A DNA stretch of 64,000 nt from Kribbella caucasensis (lineage in GTDB: Bacteria; Actinomycetota; Actinomycetes; Propionibacteriales; Kribbellaceae), in assembly GCF_004361855.1 (NCBI RefSeq), contig NZ_SNWQ01000023.1:1-64000 (forward strand), read 5' to 3'. Made by a program: the position numbers and the translations under genes. Shown here in pieces: positions 62,713-64,000 of this stretch. The notes below the pieces were generated by a model. It did no database searches and had not been told where the DNA came from. It saw nothing but the letters and a program-made list of their open reading frames with translations. The first letter of the stretch is position 1. Every line of letters starts with the position of its first letter.

Positions 62713-64000
62713 ATGACTTCCTCCTTCCGCCGGGCCTTGTGTGCCATCCTCGCTCTGCTCCTTCTCATCCCTTGGACAACGCCGCCGAGCGCGACGGCCG
62801 AGGACGGCACCTGCATCCATGTCGACGTGCGTGTGTCTGCGGGCGGTGAGCTGCTCAGCAAGGGCGCGGAGATCGCCGGCGACGGCGGCTTCGGCCACGC
62901 CGGGACCGGGCAGACCTTCACGTTCCAGGCGCAGCTGTTCCCGACCGCGCCGCAGGACCAATGCAACCTCTGGTTTGCCGACGCGCGGAGCTGGAGCGTG
63001 ACCTCCTGGCCGTGCGAGAACTACCCGAAGCCCCAGCCGGCTCGCTCCCAGTCGTTGGTCTGGTCGGTGACAGTGCCACTCGATTGCCAGGTCTTTTCCT
63101 CACCCGGCCTACTCGCCGCCTCAACGACGAACGGTCGCGCTTCGGCCGGCGGAAACGTCCTGATCTACGCGGGTGCTCCCGGCTTCGTCCTTCCGTATCA
63201 GCAAGCGCGGGGCCTCTTCGGGCCGTTCGCCATGCAGTCGGACCCGGTCAACTCCTTGACCGGCGCCCTGGCCACGGTCTCGACAGACGCGGCCGCACCC
63301 GGTCTCGGCGTACCACTGACCGCGACTCGCACGTACAACTCGAACGACACGGACCCCGGTCCACTCGGGCCCGGCTGGCGTCCGTCGTACTCGGACCGCC
63401 TTGTGCTCGAGAGCGGCGGCGCGCGGTACCTCGCGTCGGATGGCCGGCAGATCGCGTTCAGCCGGAAGGGCTCTGGTTTCGCCATCGAACCCGGAGCCGC
63501 GCGGTTCACCTTGGCCCGATCTGGCGACGGCTATGTGCTGACCGACTTCGATCAGTTGCGGATGCGCTTCTCCGCGGCCGGCGAGCTGCAGTCGATCCGC
63601 GATCGCGACAACCAGGGTGTCGTGGTCACCCACTCCGGTGGGCGGGTCGCGTCGGTGGCCAACGGGCGGCGATCGCTGACCTACGTATACAACGAGGTCG
63701 GCCTCATCTCCACGATCACGCTGACCGGTCCCGGTGTCGAACCGCGAGTCATCCGCTACGACTACGCCGGCGGTCGTCTGACCGGTGTGACGTCACCTGG
63801 CGGTGTGAAGACCCGGTACGAGTACGACGGGGCCGGGCGGCTGCGGAGCGAGTGCCACGGAGACGCAGCCCGGGCAGCCGTGACCACCGAGTATGACCAG
63901 GACGGCCCGGGTGACGGCTCAAACCGACGGCAAGGGTGCGGGGAGCACGTGGACCTGGGAATCGGCCGGCATCCGCGGCAAGTCGACGATGACTGATCCG
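62713..64000 (+). pseudogene. secreted RHS-repeat protein, partial at right edge, frameshifted
   Basis: A signal peptide (RRALCAILALLLLIPWTTPPSATA) is followed by a DUF6531-type region (AMQSDPVNSLTGALATVSTDAAAPGLGVPLTATRTYNS) and RHS/YD repeats (YDYAGGRLTGVTSPGGVKTRYEYDGAGRL). Near 63905 the frame changes: the next repeat, GRVTAQTDGKGAGSTWTWESAG, is read only if one C of GGCCCGGG is removed. As given, the frame ends at 63996. It is either a real mutation or a sequence error. If intact, this would be a large surface or polymorphic-toxin-like protein continuing past the window. Confidence 0.75.

Overview
The window is high-GC DNA with actinobacterial traits: GTG/TTG starts, ATGA overlaps between operon genes, a perfect actinobacterial LexA box, WYL, PucR and AfsR/SARP regulators, a 13E12-type DUF222/HNH gene, and many sugar-transport operons. 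Gene content fits a soil member of the Propionibacteriales such as Kribbella. That placement is inferred from gene content, not from a marker gene. I saw no rRNA, tRNA, CRISPR array or insertion sequence.

Layout. 1-6.3 kb: a PLD-nuclease/SF2-helicase/DUF3427 protein that runs off the left edge, a CYTH protein, a DUF2075 ATPase with a nuclease-like N-terminus, and a MazG-like pyrophosphohydrolase. A decayed copy of the DUF2075 3' end lies between the first two. The set looks like nucleic-acid surveillance or defence. 6.4-9.9 kb: an anchored hypothetical protein, then 3-hydroxybutyrate dehydrogenase coupled to a GAF/PucR regulator. 9.9-15.3 kb: a branched-chain amino-acid type ABC operon (livG-F-K-H-M) ending in an ornithine cyclodeaminase-family gene. 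15.4-18.1 kb: an epoxide hydrolase divergent from a WYL regulator, then a broken SDR gene. 18.2-23.2 kb: a GH13 enzyme coupled to a 30-residue membrane peptide and a 109-residue protein, a LuxR-type ATPase regulator, and 5-hydroxyisourate hydrolase. 23.2-25.1 kb: an SOS-regulated DUF222/HNH gene with a leaderless promoter. 25.4-29.1 kb: a three-subunit molybdenum hydroxylase of xanthine dehydrogenase type. 29.1-34.4 kb: a LacI-regulated sugar ABC importer with a GH32-like enzyme. 34.5-36.7 kb: a second epoxide hydrolase/WYL pair. 36.7-42.5 kb: a NarL-type two-component system, two membrane proteins, a methyltransferase and a secreted alpha/beta hydrolase. 42.6-52.5 kb: a large carbohydrate locus with two GHL6-like proteins, two dehydrogenases, a Tat-exported binding protein with two permeases, and a GntR regulator. 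52.7-64 kb: a berberine-bridge-type oxidase, a paired-domain membrane/acidic protein couple, RibD-like and FMN reductases, an AfsR-like regulator, a MarR regulator divergent from a luciferase-like/hemerythrin fusion, a small hypothetical protein, and a secreted RHS protein with a frameshift that runs off the right edge.

How it works together. Most blocks are self-contained catabolic or import modules, each with its own regulator and readable operators: paired GGAA-N7-TTCC sites for the WYL modules, twin 19-bp sites for LacI, twin promoters for the GHL6 locus, and palindromes before gntR and marR. Neither sugar importer encodes its own ATPase here, so both probably use a shared MsmK-type ATPase encoded elsewhere.
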